Both the position numbers and the translations under genes were made by a program. This document shows positions 1 to 6,314 of a stretch of DNA of 8,118 nt, piece after piece. This stretch comes from JACDAN01 sp035707105. GTDB taxonomy: Bacteria > Actinomycetota > Thermoleophilia > Gaiellales > Gaiellaceae. The notes under the pieces were generated by a model that was not told where the DNA came from, ran no database searches, and saw only the letters and a program-made list of their open reading frames with translations. Each line of letters starts with the position of its first letter. Positions within the stretch are counted from its first letter, which is position 1. The stretch covers positions 1 through 8,118 of the forward strand of contig DASSUI010000003.1 of the NCBI GenBank assembly GCA_035707105.1. The letters run 5' to 3'.

Positions 1-204
1 CGATGCCTCGTGCCGAACGTCAGGCGGAGACCCGTCCGTGCGGCGCGGCGTGCGATCGGCCGCGCGGGCTGCGCCGTCGGACGGATTCGCGCCGTGCGCT
101 CGAGGACCGTGCCCAGGGGACGAGTGGTCGCGCAGAGCGTCCGCGCCGGCCGGCGCGTGGCGCGCGGCACCCGCATCGCGCTCGTCGTGTCGCACGGCCG
201 CTAG
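1..204 (+). CDS. 3' end of a PASTA-domain protein (5' end outside the window)
   Basis: The reading frame is open from the first base to a TAG at 202-204 and gives the last 67 residues of a protein. They match the PASTA pattern: a Cys-x-VPNV opening, an AARRAI helix followed by GC, a GRI strand, then GRVVAQS and GTRIALVVS near the end. PASTA modules are small extracytoplasmic domains that bind peptidoglycan fragments or beta-lactams in Ser/Thr kinases and penicillin-binding proteins. In Actinomycetota such Arg/Ala-rich modules with the Cys-VPNV and AGC pair also end many secreted or surface proteins. What precedes this domain cannot be seen, so the full protein's role is unknown. The methionine-initiated reading in the +3 frame over the same bases is Arg-rich without domain character and is treated as a shadow. 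The domain call is fairly secure; the protein call is only 'PASTA-containing, C-terminal part'. Confidence 0.72.
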   Translation, partial: RCLVPNVRRRPVRAARRAIGRAGCAVGRIRAVRSRTVPRGRVVAQSVRAGRRVARGTRIALVVSHGR

Positions 205-348
205 CGGACCGGGACGGGCAGGACGAGCGCGCCGCTGAGCGCGTTCTCCGCCGAGGGCCCGCTCCGCGAGCGACTGCGCCGCGGCCACGCTGCTCGGCGG
301 TCATCGGCCCCGGTCAACGCGGCTTGAGGCCGTGAGTACGATCAGAGC

Positions 349-365
349 GCGGGACGCCGTCCCGC
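349..365. repeat. Perfect 7-bp inverted repeat (hairpin) upstream of the ABC genes
   Basis: GCGGGAC, a GCC spacer and GTCCCGC form a perfect 7-bp stem with a 3-base loop. It ends seven bases before the ATG at 373 and occupies the place where a Shine-Dalgarno sequence would be; no purine-rich site is seen there. A TACGAT hexamer at 337-342 fits the TAnnnT -10 pattern and would start RNA near 349, which would put the stem at the 5' end of the message. No convincing -35 lies upstream. The rest of the 168-base gap (205-372) shows no gene or clear terminator. The repeat is seen directly; any regulatory role is inference. Confidence 0.5.
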
Positions 366-372
366 CAGACGC

Positions 373-2133
373 ATGGACCAGGCCTCCTCCGCGACGATCG
401 ACGGCCCGCGCCGCTGGACCGGCGTCGTCCGCCTGCCCCACGAGGACCCGGGCGTCCCGGACACGCGGTCGCCCGCGCGGCTTCTCCTGTGGGTGGGCCG
501 GCACCAGGTGCCGACGCTGCTCGTCGGCGTCTTCTACGGCGTCCTCTGGATGGTCGCCCAGGCGCTGATGCCGTTCGCGATCGGCCGCGCGGTCGAGGAC
601 GGCATCGTCGACCACGACAACCGCGCGCTGGCCCTGTGGGCGCTCGCGCTGCTCGGGCTCGGCGCCGTACAGGCGGCGGCCGGGATCATGCGCCACCGGT
701 ACGCGGTCTTCAACTGGCTCCAGGCGTCGTTCCGCCTCGCCCAGGTCGTCTCGCACCACTCGGCGCGCTCCGGCCCGGCCATGCGCGGCCGGCTCTCGAC
801 GGGCGAGGTCGTCGCGACGGTGTCGAACGACGCGATGCGCGCCGGCGGCGCCTTCGACATCACGGCCAGGCTGTCCGGGGCGGTTGTCGCCTACGTCGTC
901 GTCGCCGTCATCCTCCTCTCGTCGTCCGTCGTGCTCGGCCTCGTCGTCCTGCTGGGCGTCCCCGTGCTCGTGCTGCTCCTCGGCCTCGTGATCAAGCCGC
1001 TCCAGACGCGGCAGCGTGAGCAGCGGGACGAGGTCGGCAAGCTGACCGCGCTCGGCGCCGATACGGCCGCGGGCCTCCGGGTGCTGCGCGGGATCGGCGG
1101 CGAGCAGGCGTTCTACGACCGGTACCGCAGCCGCTCGCAGGAGGTCCGGCGGGCGGGCGTCCGCGTCGCCCTGCCGCAGTCCACCCTCGACGCGGCCCAG
1201 GTATTCGTCCCCGGGATCTTCGTCGTCCTCGTCACCTGGCTCGGCGCGCGCTTCGCGCTCTCGGGCCGGATCGGGATCGGCGAGCTGGTCGCCTTCTACG
1301 GGTACGCCGCCTTCCTTGTCATCCCGCTGCGGACCGCAGCCGAGGCCGTAGACAAGATCACGCGCGCGCTCGTCGGCGCCCGGCGGATGCTCGACGTCCT
1401 GGCGGTCGAGCCGCATGCTGCGGAGCCGGCTGCGCCGGCCGACGAGCCGCCGGCCGGCGTGCCGCTCGTCGACACGCGCTCTGGACTCGTCGTCGAGCCG
1501 GGCCTCGTCACCTGCATCGTGTCGGCCCGGCCGCACGACGCAGCGGCGATCGCCGACCGGCTCGGTCGCTTCGATCCGGGCGACGGCGTGCTGCTCGGCG
1601 AGACGCCGCTCGAGGCGCTGCCGCTCGACGCCGTCCGCCGCCGGATCGTCGTCAGCGAGGCGGACCCCGTGCTCTTCGCCGGAACCCTCCGCTCGGAGCT
1701 CGACCCCTGGGGCCGCGCCGACGACGCCGGCGTCATGGACGCGATCTCCGTCGCGAACGCCGAGGACATCCTCGAGGCGCTGCCGCAGGGGCTCGACACG
1801 GAGATCGACGAGCGGGGCCGCTCCTTCTCGGGCGGCCAGCGGCAGCGGCTCGTGCTCGCCCGGACGCTGCTCGCGGGTGCCGAGGTGCTCGTGCTCGTCG
1901 AGCCGACGAGCGCGGTCGACGCGCACACGGAGGCGCGGATCGCGCGCAGGCTGCGGGAGGCGCGCGCGGGACGCACGACGGTGATCGTCACGACGAGCCC
2001 GCTCGTGCTCGACCAGGCGGACCGCGTCGTCCTCGTCGAGGGCGGCAGGGTCGTCGCCTCGGGGACGCATCGCGAGCTCCTCGCCGACCGGCCTGACTAC
2101 CGCGAGACGGTCACGCGTGGGGAGGACGTGTGA
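373..2133 (+). CDS. ABC exporter half-transporter with degenerate ATP-binding site (subunit A)
   Basis: A 586-residue half-transporter with an N-terminal six-helix membrane domain (helices near residues 47-71, 85-105, 166-184, 186-206, 276-296 and 303-323) and a C-terminal nucleotide-binding domain from about 365. The signature FSGGQ (485-489) and the D-loop SAVD (513-516) are intact. The ATP-holding motifs are not: the Walker A region reads SARPHDAA (384-391) without glycines or the Lys-Ser/Thr, the Walker B Asp is Val509 (Glu510 remains), the Q-loop residue appears to be Glu429, and the H-loop His is Thr541. This subunit should not hydrolyse ATP through its own Walker motifs, but it supplies the signature to its partner. 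It overlaps the partner gene by four bases, so the two are probably made together as a heterodimeric exporter in the cytoplasmic membrane. The substrate cannot be told from sequence. An in-frame stop at 325-327 leaves ATG 373 as the first start; no clear ribosome-binding site precedes it. Confidence 0.93.
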   Translation: MDQASSATIDGPRRWTGVVRLPHEDPGVPDTRSPARLLLWVGRHQVPTLLVGVFYGVLWMVAQALMPFAIGRAVEDGIVDHDNRALALWALALLGLGAVQAAAGIMRHRYAVFNWLQASFRLAQVVSHHSARSGPAMRGRLSTGEVVATVSNDAMRAGGAFDITARLSGAVVAYVVVAVILLSSSVVLGLVVLLGVPVLVLLLGLVIKPLQTRQREQRDEVGKLTALGADTAAGLRVLRGIGGEQAFYDRYRSRSQEVRRAGVRVALPQSTLDAAQVFVPGIFVVLVTWLGARFALSGRIGIGELVAFYGYAAFLVIPLRTAAEAVDKITRALVGARRMLDVLAVEPHAAEPAAPADEPPAGVPLVDTRSGLVVEPGLVTCIVSARPHDAAAIADRLGRFDPGDGVLLGETPLEALPLDAVRRRIVVSEADPVLFAGTLRSELDPWGRADDAGVMDAISVANAEDILEALPQGLDTEIDERGRSFSGGQRQRLVLARTLLAGAEVLVLVEPTSAVDAHTEARIARRLREARAGRTTVIVTTSPLVLDQADRVVLVEGGRVVASGTHRELLADRPDYRETVTRGEDV

Positions 2134-3872
2134 GCGAGCTGCTGCCGATCGCGGAGGGGCCGGGCCTGCGCGCGGAGGCTCGGTTGCTGGGGAGGCGGCA
2201 CCGCGCGGCGCTCCTCGGCACGGTCGGGCTCCACGCGGCCGCCGCGACCGCCGGGCTCGCCGGCCCGCCGCTCCTCGGCAAGCTCGTCGAGTCCGTGGAG
2301 CAGGGGACGACCAGCGCGTACGTCGACAAGGTGATCCTCGTCCTGGCCGCGTTCCTCCTCGCACAGACGATCCTCACCTGGTTCGCGCGGCGCGCGTCCT
2401 TCGTCCTCGCCGAGAAGATCTTCGCCGAGCTGCGCGAGGAGTTCATGCGCCGGGTTCTCGGGCTGCCGCTCTCGACGGTCGAGCGCGCCGGCACCGGCGA
2501 CCTCGTCTCGCGGACGACCGCCGACGTGGACTCGCTCGCGCGGACGATCCGCTTCGCCGTCCCCGAGACCCTGATCGCCGCCGTCACGACGCTCCTGACC
2601 GTCGGGGCCGCGTTCTGGGTCAACCCGCTCGCTGCGCTTCCGTGCCTGGCCGGCGTCCCCGCTCTGTGGATCGGCACGCGCTGGTACCTCCGCCGCGCCC
2701 CGGACGCCTACCTCTGGGAGCGGGCGACGTACGCGACGCTGGCCGGACGCGTAGGAGAGACGGTCGAAGGCGGACGGACGATCGAGGCGCTCGGCCTGCG
2801 CGAGGAGCGCGTCGACCGGATCGACGCCGACCTCGAGGACGCCTACCGGGCCGAGCGGCGGACGCTCCGCCTCCGGACGATCTGGTTCCCGAGCGCCGAG
2901 TTCTCGTACGTGCTCCCGGTCGCCGCCGCCCTCGCCTGGGGCGGCTGGCTCGTGTCGGACGGCCGGGCGACGATCGGCGAGGTGACGGCGATCGCGCTCT
3001 ACGTCGTCCAGCTCGCGGACCCCGTCGACCGGCTGATCTCGTGGCTGGACGAGATCCAGGTCGGCGCTACGTCGTTCGCGCGGCTCGTCGGGATCGCGAG
3101 CGTTCCGCCCGACCGAACGGCGACCGACGATCGGCCGTCCGGGGACGACCTCAGCGCGCGGGATGTCCGGTACGCGTACGTCGCGGACCGAGACGTCCTC
3201 CACGGCATCGACCTCGACCTCGCGCCGGGAGAGCGCGTCGCGGTCGTCGGCCCGTCGGGCGCCGGCAAGTCGACGCTCGGCCGTCTGCTCGCCGGGATCC
3301 ACCCGCCGCGGCTCGGCCGCGTCGAGGTCGGCGGCGTCCGTCTCGTCGACCTGCCGCTGGAGACCCTCCGGCAGGAGGTTGCGCTGGTCACCCAGGAGCA
3401 GCACGTCTTCGTGGGGACGCTGGCCGAGAACCTCCGCCTCGCTCGGCCGGGAGCAAGCGAAGAGGCGCTCGTCCAGGCGCTCGACGCCGTCGACGCGCTC
3501 GAGTGGGCGCTCGCGCTGCCGGAGGAGCTCCAGACGGAGATCGGCGCGGGCGGGCTGCCGCTCACCCCGGCGCAGGCGCAGCAGGTCGCGCTTGCGCGGC
3601 TCGTGCTCGCCGATCCGCACACGCTCGTGCTCGACGAGGCGACGTCGCTGCTCGACCCGCGGGCGGCGCGACACCTGGAGCGATCGCTCGCCTCCGTCCT
3701 CGACGGCAGGACCGTCGTCGCGATCGCGCACCGCCTCCACACGGCCCACGACGCGGACAGGGTGGCCGTCGTGGAGGAAGGGCTGCTCCAGGAGGTCGGC
3801 ACGCACGACGAGCTCGTCGCCCGCGACGGCTCGTACGCCTCGCTGTGGGACTCGTGGCACGGCGACCGTTGA
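2130..3872 (+). CDS. ABC exporter half-transporter with catalytic Walker motifs but lost signature (subunit B)
   Basis: A 580-residue half-transporter: membrane domain to about residue 325, then a nucleotide-binding domain. Walker A (GPSGAGKST, 374-382), Q-loop Gln422, Walker B (TLVLDE, Asp502/Glu503) and H-loop His534 are all intact, with Tyr348/Tyr350 available as the A-loop aromatic. The LSGGQ signature has become LTPAQ (478-482). This mirrors subunit A, which keeps the signature and lost the Walker motifs. The pair should therefore have one competent ATP site (Walker motifs of B with signature of A) and one dead site, as in heterodimeric exporters such as TM287/288 and BmrCD, with degeneration carried further here. 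The GTG start at 2130 lies in a GTGA overlap with the upstream stop, and GGGGAGG at 2118-2124 is a good ribosome-binding site, so translational coupling is likely. Drug, lipid or peptide export are all possible. Confidence 0.95.
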   Translation: MSELLPIAEGPGLRAEARLLGRRHRAALLGTVGLHAAAATAGLAGPPLLGKLVESVEQGTTSAYVDKVILVLAAFLLAQTILTWFARRASFVLAEKIFAELREEFMRRVLGLPLSTVERAGTGDLVSRTTADVDSLARTIRFAVPETLIAAVTTLLTVGAAFWVNPLAALPCLAGVPALWIGTRWYLRRAPDAYLWERATYATLAGRVGETVEGGRTIEALGLREERVDRIDADLEDAYRAERRTLRLRTIWFPSAEFSYVLPVAAALAWGGWLVSDGRATIGEVTAIALYVVQLADPVDRLISWLDEIQVGATSFARLVGIASVPPDRTATDDRPSGDDLSARDVRYAYVADRDVLHGIDLDLAPGERVAVVGPSGAGKSTLGRLLAGIHPPRLGRVEVGGVRLVDLPLETLRQEVALVTQEQHVFVGTLAENLRLARPGASEEALVQALDAVDALEWALALPEELQTEIGAGGLPLTPAQAQQVALARLVLADPHTLVLDEATSLLDPRAARHLERSLASVLDGRTVVAIAHRLHTAHDADRVAVVEEGLLQEVGTHDELVARDGSYASLWDSWHGDR

Positions 3873-3912
3873 CCGACCCTCTTCCGGCAAGATCGGCGTG
3901 GGAGGTGTGCGT

Positions 3913-4461
3913 ATGAAGATCACTGTCATCGGGCGCGGGAACGTCGGCGGCGGGCTCGCGGAGCGCTGGACCCGCGCAGGGCACGATGTCACCACGATCG
4001 GGAGGGACGGCGGCGACGCGTCCGATGCGGACGCCGTCCTCCTGGCCGTGCCGGGTGGGGAGATCGCCGACGCGCTCGGCAAGGTGAGCGGCATCGCGGG
4101 CAAGCTCGTGGTCGACGCGACGAACATCTTCGGCGAGCGCAACGAGCAGTTCCCGTCCCTCGCACACGAGGTCAAGAGCATCGTCGGCGGGCCGGTGGCG
4201 AAGTCGTTCAACAGCAACTTCGCGGCGCTCTACGACAGGATCGACGAGCAGCGCGCGCGGCCGAGCAACCTCTACGCCGCCGACGACGAGGCCCGGGAGA
4301 CGACGGAGCGGCTGATCCGCGACGCCGGCTACGAGCCGGTGTACGTCGGCGACCTCGACCAGGCGCGGGCGCTCGAGGATCACCTGGCGTTCATGGGCGC
4401 GATCAACCGTGCCGGGCTCGGCCGCTTCTTCTACCGCTACGCGTCGCCGGGCGACCTGTAG
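3913..4461 (+). CDS. NADP/F420-dependent oxidoreductase-like protein
   Basis: A 182-residue protein opening with MKITVIGRGNVGGGLA, a Rossmann dinucleotide-binding fold with the GxGxxG glycines at 7, 9 and 12. Arg31, at the end of the second strand, is placed to prefer NADP. LLAVPGGEIADAL (43-55) and VVDATNIFG (66-74) are typical of the coenzyme F420-dependent NADP oxidoreductase family (PF03807), as is the later KSFNSNFA stretch (97-104). At 182 residues it is somewhat shorter than well-studied F420:NADP reductases (about 210-220), so transfer of hydride between F420 and NADP is plausible but not certain; many family members are simply called NAD(P)-binding. The ATG at 3913 has GGGAGG at 3900-3905. 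The longer in-frame extension back into the ABC gene is low-complexity Ser/Arg shadow sequence. It lies 40 bases after the ABC pair and may be cotranscribed; it is probably cytoplasmic. Confidence 0.85.
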   Translation: MKITVIGRGNVGGGLAERWTRAGHDVTTIGRDGGDASDADAVLLAVPGGEIADALGKVSGIAGKLVVDATNIFGERNEQFPSLAHEVKSIVGGPVAKSFNSNFAALYDRIDEQRARPSNLYAADDEARETTERLIRDAGYEPVYVGDLDQARALEDHLAFMGAINRAGLGRFFYRYASPGDL

Positions 4462-4773
4462 CTACTGCTGGCGCGACGCGACGACCGCGATCACGGCGAG
4501 CGTCGCGCAGACGACGATGACGCCGGCGAGTCCCGTGAAGATCGCCGCGAGCGCGAAGAGCGGGATCGAGATCCCCATCGCTCCAAGGATCATCTCCTTC
4601 TGGTGGTCGCGCCGCTTCTGGAGGGCCCGCTCGCTTGCCTGGGACCGCTCGGACAGCCGCTGCTCGATCCGCTCCACGAAGGAATCGACGAGCGCGGGCT
4701 CCATCTCGGCGCCCAGCTCCTTCCTTGCCTCGATCGCGGCCTGCAGCTCGTCGCGCGGCACCCGCTCGCTCAC
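4462..4773 (-). CDS. Small conserved two-helix membrane protein
   Basis: A 103-residue protein of unknown function. Residues 1-60 are charged and helical, possibly a short coiled coil, with an ARKELG...EPALVDSFVERIEQRL pattern (16-40). I recognise this pattern from small actinobacterial membrane proteins whose cytoplasmic segment precedes two membrane helices. Two hydrophobic segments follow at about 62-81 and 83-99, ending in RQQ, which suggests a hairpin in the membrane with both ends inside. The GTG start at 4773 is the only usual start before the neighbouring gene's end; no good ribosome-binding site is seen. It lies 23 bases after the VOC gene and is probably the last gene of the marR-clpS group. 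Its TAG (4464-4462) abuts the TAG of the opposing oxidoreductase gene, leaving no intergenic DNA. No enzymatic motif is visible. Confidence 0.8.
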   Translation of the reverse strand: MSERVPRDELQAAIEARKELGAEMEPALVDSFVERIEQRLSERSQASERALQKRRDHQKEMILGAMGISIPLFALAAIFTGLAGVIVVCATLAVIAVVASRQQ

Positions 4774-4796
4774 GCGCGTGATTGTCGCAGCCGCGG

Positions 4797-5525
4797 TCAG
4801 CGGTTGTGGTTCACGAGCTCGACGTTGTGGCCGTCGGGGTCGAAGACGAACGCGCCGTAGTAGCCCGGGTGGTACTTCCGGCGTTCGCCCGGCCGGCCGT
4901 TGTCGCGGTACCCGGCGGCGACGAGGTCACGGTGGAACGCCTCGACGGTGGCGTCGTCCGCGACCGGGAAGGCCATGTGGAACGGGTCCGTGCGCTCGTC
5001 GCCCGCCACCGCAGAGAACGACCCGGTCTCGCCGACGAACTGCGCCCGCTCCGGGATGTCGAGCTCGAGCCGGAATCCCGCGTGGCGGCCGACGGCTCCG
5101 TAGAACTCCTTCGCGGCCGCGACGTCCGCGACGCGGAACCAGACGTGGTCGATGGCTCCGCCCCGGCGCATCGCGCCGTGGTGGACGGCCTCGGCGCTGT
5201 TCCCGTCCGGGTCGAGCAGGAACGAGCCGTAGTAGTCGTCGCGGTAGTGCGGCCGAGCGCCGGGCTCGCCGTCGCTGCGATAGCCGGCGCCGGTCCCGAC
5301 CCGCCAGAATTCGTCGACCGCCTCGCGGGTCGGCGCCACGAAGCCCAGGTGCAACCGCCGCGTCACCGGCTTGCCCGGACTCCAGGCCGAGAGGGAGAAG
5401 TCCCCCCATTCGGCGAAGCCGTCGTCCGAGAACGTCTTCTCGACGCCGAGCGTCCCGAGCACGAGGTCGTAGAACGCCTCTGACGCCTCGCGCTCGGAGG
5501 CGCGGATCGTCACATGGTCGAACAC
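4797..5525 (-). CDS. Two-domain VOC (glyoxalase/extradiol dioxygenase superfamily) protein
   Basis: A 242-residue protein made of two VOC modules, about residues 2-116 and 125-240. Each has candidate metal ligands in the usual places: His4, His59 and Glu112 in the first, His127, His183 and Glu236 in the second. The C-terminal halves are near copies: AGYRSDGEPGARPHY with YYGSFLLDPDGNSAEAV in the first, AGYRDNGRPGERRKY with YYGAFVFDPDGHNVELV in the second. VOC enzymes include glyoxalase I, extradiol dioxygenases and thiol-transferase resistance proteins, all using a metal held between paired modules. The substrate cannot be read from sequence. Both modules appear metal-competent, unlike classical two-domain extradiol dioxygenases, where one half is inactive. 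The start is GTG 5525, which puts the first strand (FDHVTI) at the N-terminus; the ribosome-binding site is weak. It lies 24 bases after the DUF2017 gene, likely in the same operon, and is cytoplasmic (no signal peptide). Confidence 0.88.
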   Translation of the reverse strand: MFDHVTIRASEREASEAFYDLVLGTLGVEKTFSDDGFAEWGDFSLSAWSPGKPVTRRLHLGFVAPTREAVDEFWRVGTGAGYRSDGEPGARPHYRDDYYGSFLLDPDGNSAEAVHHGAMRRGGAIDHVWFRVADVAAAKEFYGAVGRHAGFRLELDIPERAQFVGETGSFSAVAGDERTDPFHMAFPVADDATVEAFHRDLVAAGYRDNGRPGERRKYHPGYYGAFVFDPDGHNVELVNHNR

Positions 5526-5549
5526 GGCTCGAGGCTACGTGCTCGCCCG

Positions 5550-6011
5550 CTAGAGCGCCTCGATCAGCTGCTCCTGGAGCCAGGAGAGGTATGCGTACAG
5601 CGCGAGCTCCTGGGCGCGCGGCGTCGCCTCGTCCAGCGCCTCCCAGTCGTAGTCCTCGGTGACGTCGAGCCGGGTGCCGAGGACGAGCCGCGCGTCGTTG
5701 AGCGCCCGGAGCCAGGCGTCCGCCTCCTCGGCGCGGAGCTCCTCGCGGCCCGCCGTCTCCTCGAGCACGTCGAGGGTCCGACGGCGTCCGGCGGCAAGCT
5801 GATTTCGCGTCAGCTCCCGGTACTCGCGCTCGCGGTCGGCGTCCTCGTGGGCGCTCGGGTAGAGCCGGCGCAACGAGGGGTCGTCCGTCTCGGCCTCCAG
5901 CAGGACGCGCAGCTCGCCCGCGACCTGCCGGAGCAGGTCGCGCTCGTCCTGCGAGAGCTCGACGCGGACGCCGCCGCCGGGCAACCGGCGGATCCGGCTG
6001 CGGAATGCCAT
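5550..6011 (-). CDS. DUF2017 family protein, clpS partner gene
   Basis: A 153-residue soluble, mostly helical protein. The stretches DDPSLRRLYPSAHEDADRE (43-61), EYRELTRNQL (63-72), WLRALNDARLVLGTRLDV (100-117) and the C-terminal YLSWLQEQLIEAL (141-153) are characteristic of DUF2017 (PF09438), an actinobacterial family encoded directly after clpS. The function is not established; the constant pairing with clpS suggests a role connected with ClpCP proteolysis or N-degron recognition, but that is inference from context. The ATG at 6011 shares one base with the clpS stop (TGATG), so translation is probably coupled. The length is close to what I know of the family and no truncation is seen. The overlapping Ser/Arg-rich reading on the same strand is a shadow. 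Confidence 0.88.
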   Translation of the reverse strand: MAFRSRIRRLPGGGVRVELSQDERDLLRQVAGELRVLLEAETDDPSLRRLYPSAHEDADREREYRELTRNQLAAGRRRTLDVLEETAGREELRAEEADAWLRALNDARLVLGTRLDVTEDYDWEALDEATPRAQELALYAYLSWLQEQLIEAL

Positions 6012-6307
6012 CAGTCCTGCTGCATGGTCGCCCAGAGCCCGTAGGCGTGCAGCCGGGCGACGTCGAGCTCCGCCTTCTCGCGGCTTCCGCCGGAGACGAC
6101 GGACTTCCCCTCGTAATGCACCTGGAGCATCAACTTCGTCGCATGCTCGCGCGAGTAGCCGAAGAGCTTCTGGAAGACGAGCGTCACGTAGGACATGAGG
6201 TTGATGGGGTCGTTCCAGACGATGACGACCCAGGGGCGCTCGTGCTCGGGATCGTCGCCCGCGACCGGCTGCTCGACCTCGACCTCGGCGGGCGCGAGCG
6301 TCGTCAC
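6011..6307 (-). CDS. clpS: ClpS, ATP-dependent Clp protease adaptor
   Basis: A 98-residue ClpS. After a flexible acidic N-terminus (1-25) the core begins PWVVIVWNDPINLMSYV (25-41). Asn32 and Asp33 match the residues that hold the alpha-amino group of an N-degron in E. coli ClpS (Asn34, Asp35), Met38 is the gate residue, and His64 in MLQVHYEGKSVV corresponds to His66. These are the determinants for binding N-terminal Leu, Phe, Tyr or Trp and delivering substrates to the Clp ATPase (ClpC/ClpA) in the cytoplasm. The length is normal for actinobacteria. The start is GTG 6307, seven bases after the marR stop, with GAGGAG ten bases upstream inside the end of marR. The stop overlaps the DUF2017 start by one base. 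The Clp ATPase and protease genes are not in the window. Confidence 0.96.
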   Translation of the reverse strand: MTTLAPAEVEVEQPVAGDDPEHERPWVVIVWNDPINLMSYVTLVFQKLFGYSREHATKLMLQVHYEGKSVVSGGSREKAELDVARLHAYGLWATMQQD

Positions 6308-6314
6308 CGGGCGG

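Noticed and set aside
201..304. Minus-strand open frame in the gap after the PASTA gene, ending in a hydrophobic LVLPVPVR tail
   Set aside because: The upstream residues are Arg/Ser low-complexity, no start with a ribosome-binding site is seen, and no domain is recognisable.
332..568. GTG at 332 as an upstream start for the first ABC gene
   Set aside because: It is in a different frame, and the ABC frame has a stop at 325-327, so ATG 373 is the first usable start.
301..2364. Long minus-strand open frame (687 codons) opposite the first ABC gene
   Set aside because: The translation is Arg/Asp/Glu/Ala-rich without domain character, and the opposite strand encodes a clear ABC transporter. It is the usual antisense shadow of high-GC coding DNA.
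3869..3893. TTGACC as a -35 promoter element before the oxidoreductase gene
   Set aside because: The only -10-like sequence (CAAGAT, 3888-3893) is 13 bases away, too short a spacing. TTGACC also overlaps the ABC stop codon, so it may be chance.
3163..3912. N-terminal extension of the oxidoreductase into the ABC gene
   Set aside because: The extension is Ser/Arg/Thr low-complexity sequence in another frame of the ABC gene. The Rossmann fold starts at ATG 3913 with a good ribosome-binding site.
2097..4217. Long minus-strand open frame (706 codons) opposite the second ABC gene and the oxidoreductase
   Set aside because: It has the same low-complexity charged composition and lies opposite two well-supported genes, so it is a shadow.
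4409..5662. Long plus-strand open frame (417 codons) opposite the membrane-protein and VOC genes
   Set aside because: Ser/Arg-rich translation with no recognisable domain; the minus strand carries clear VOC domains.
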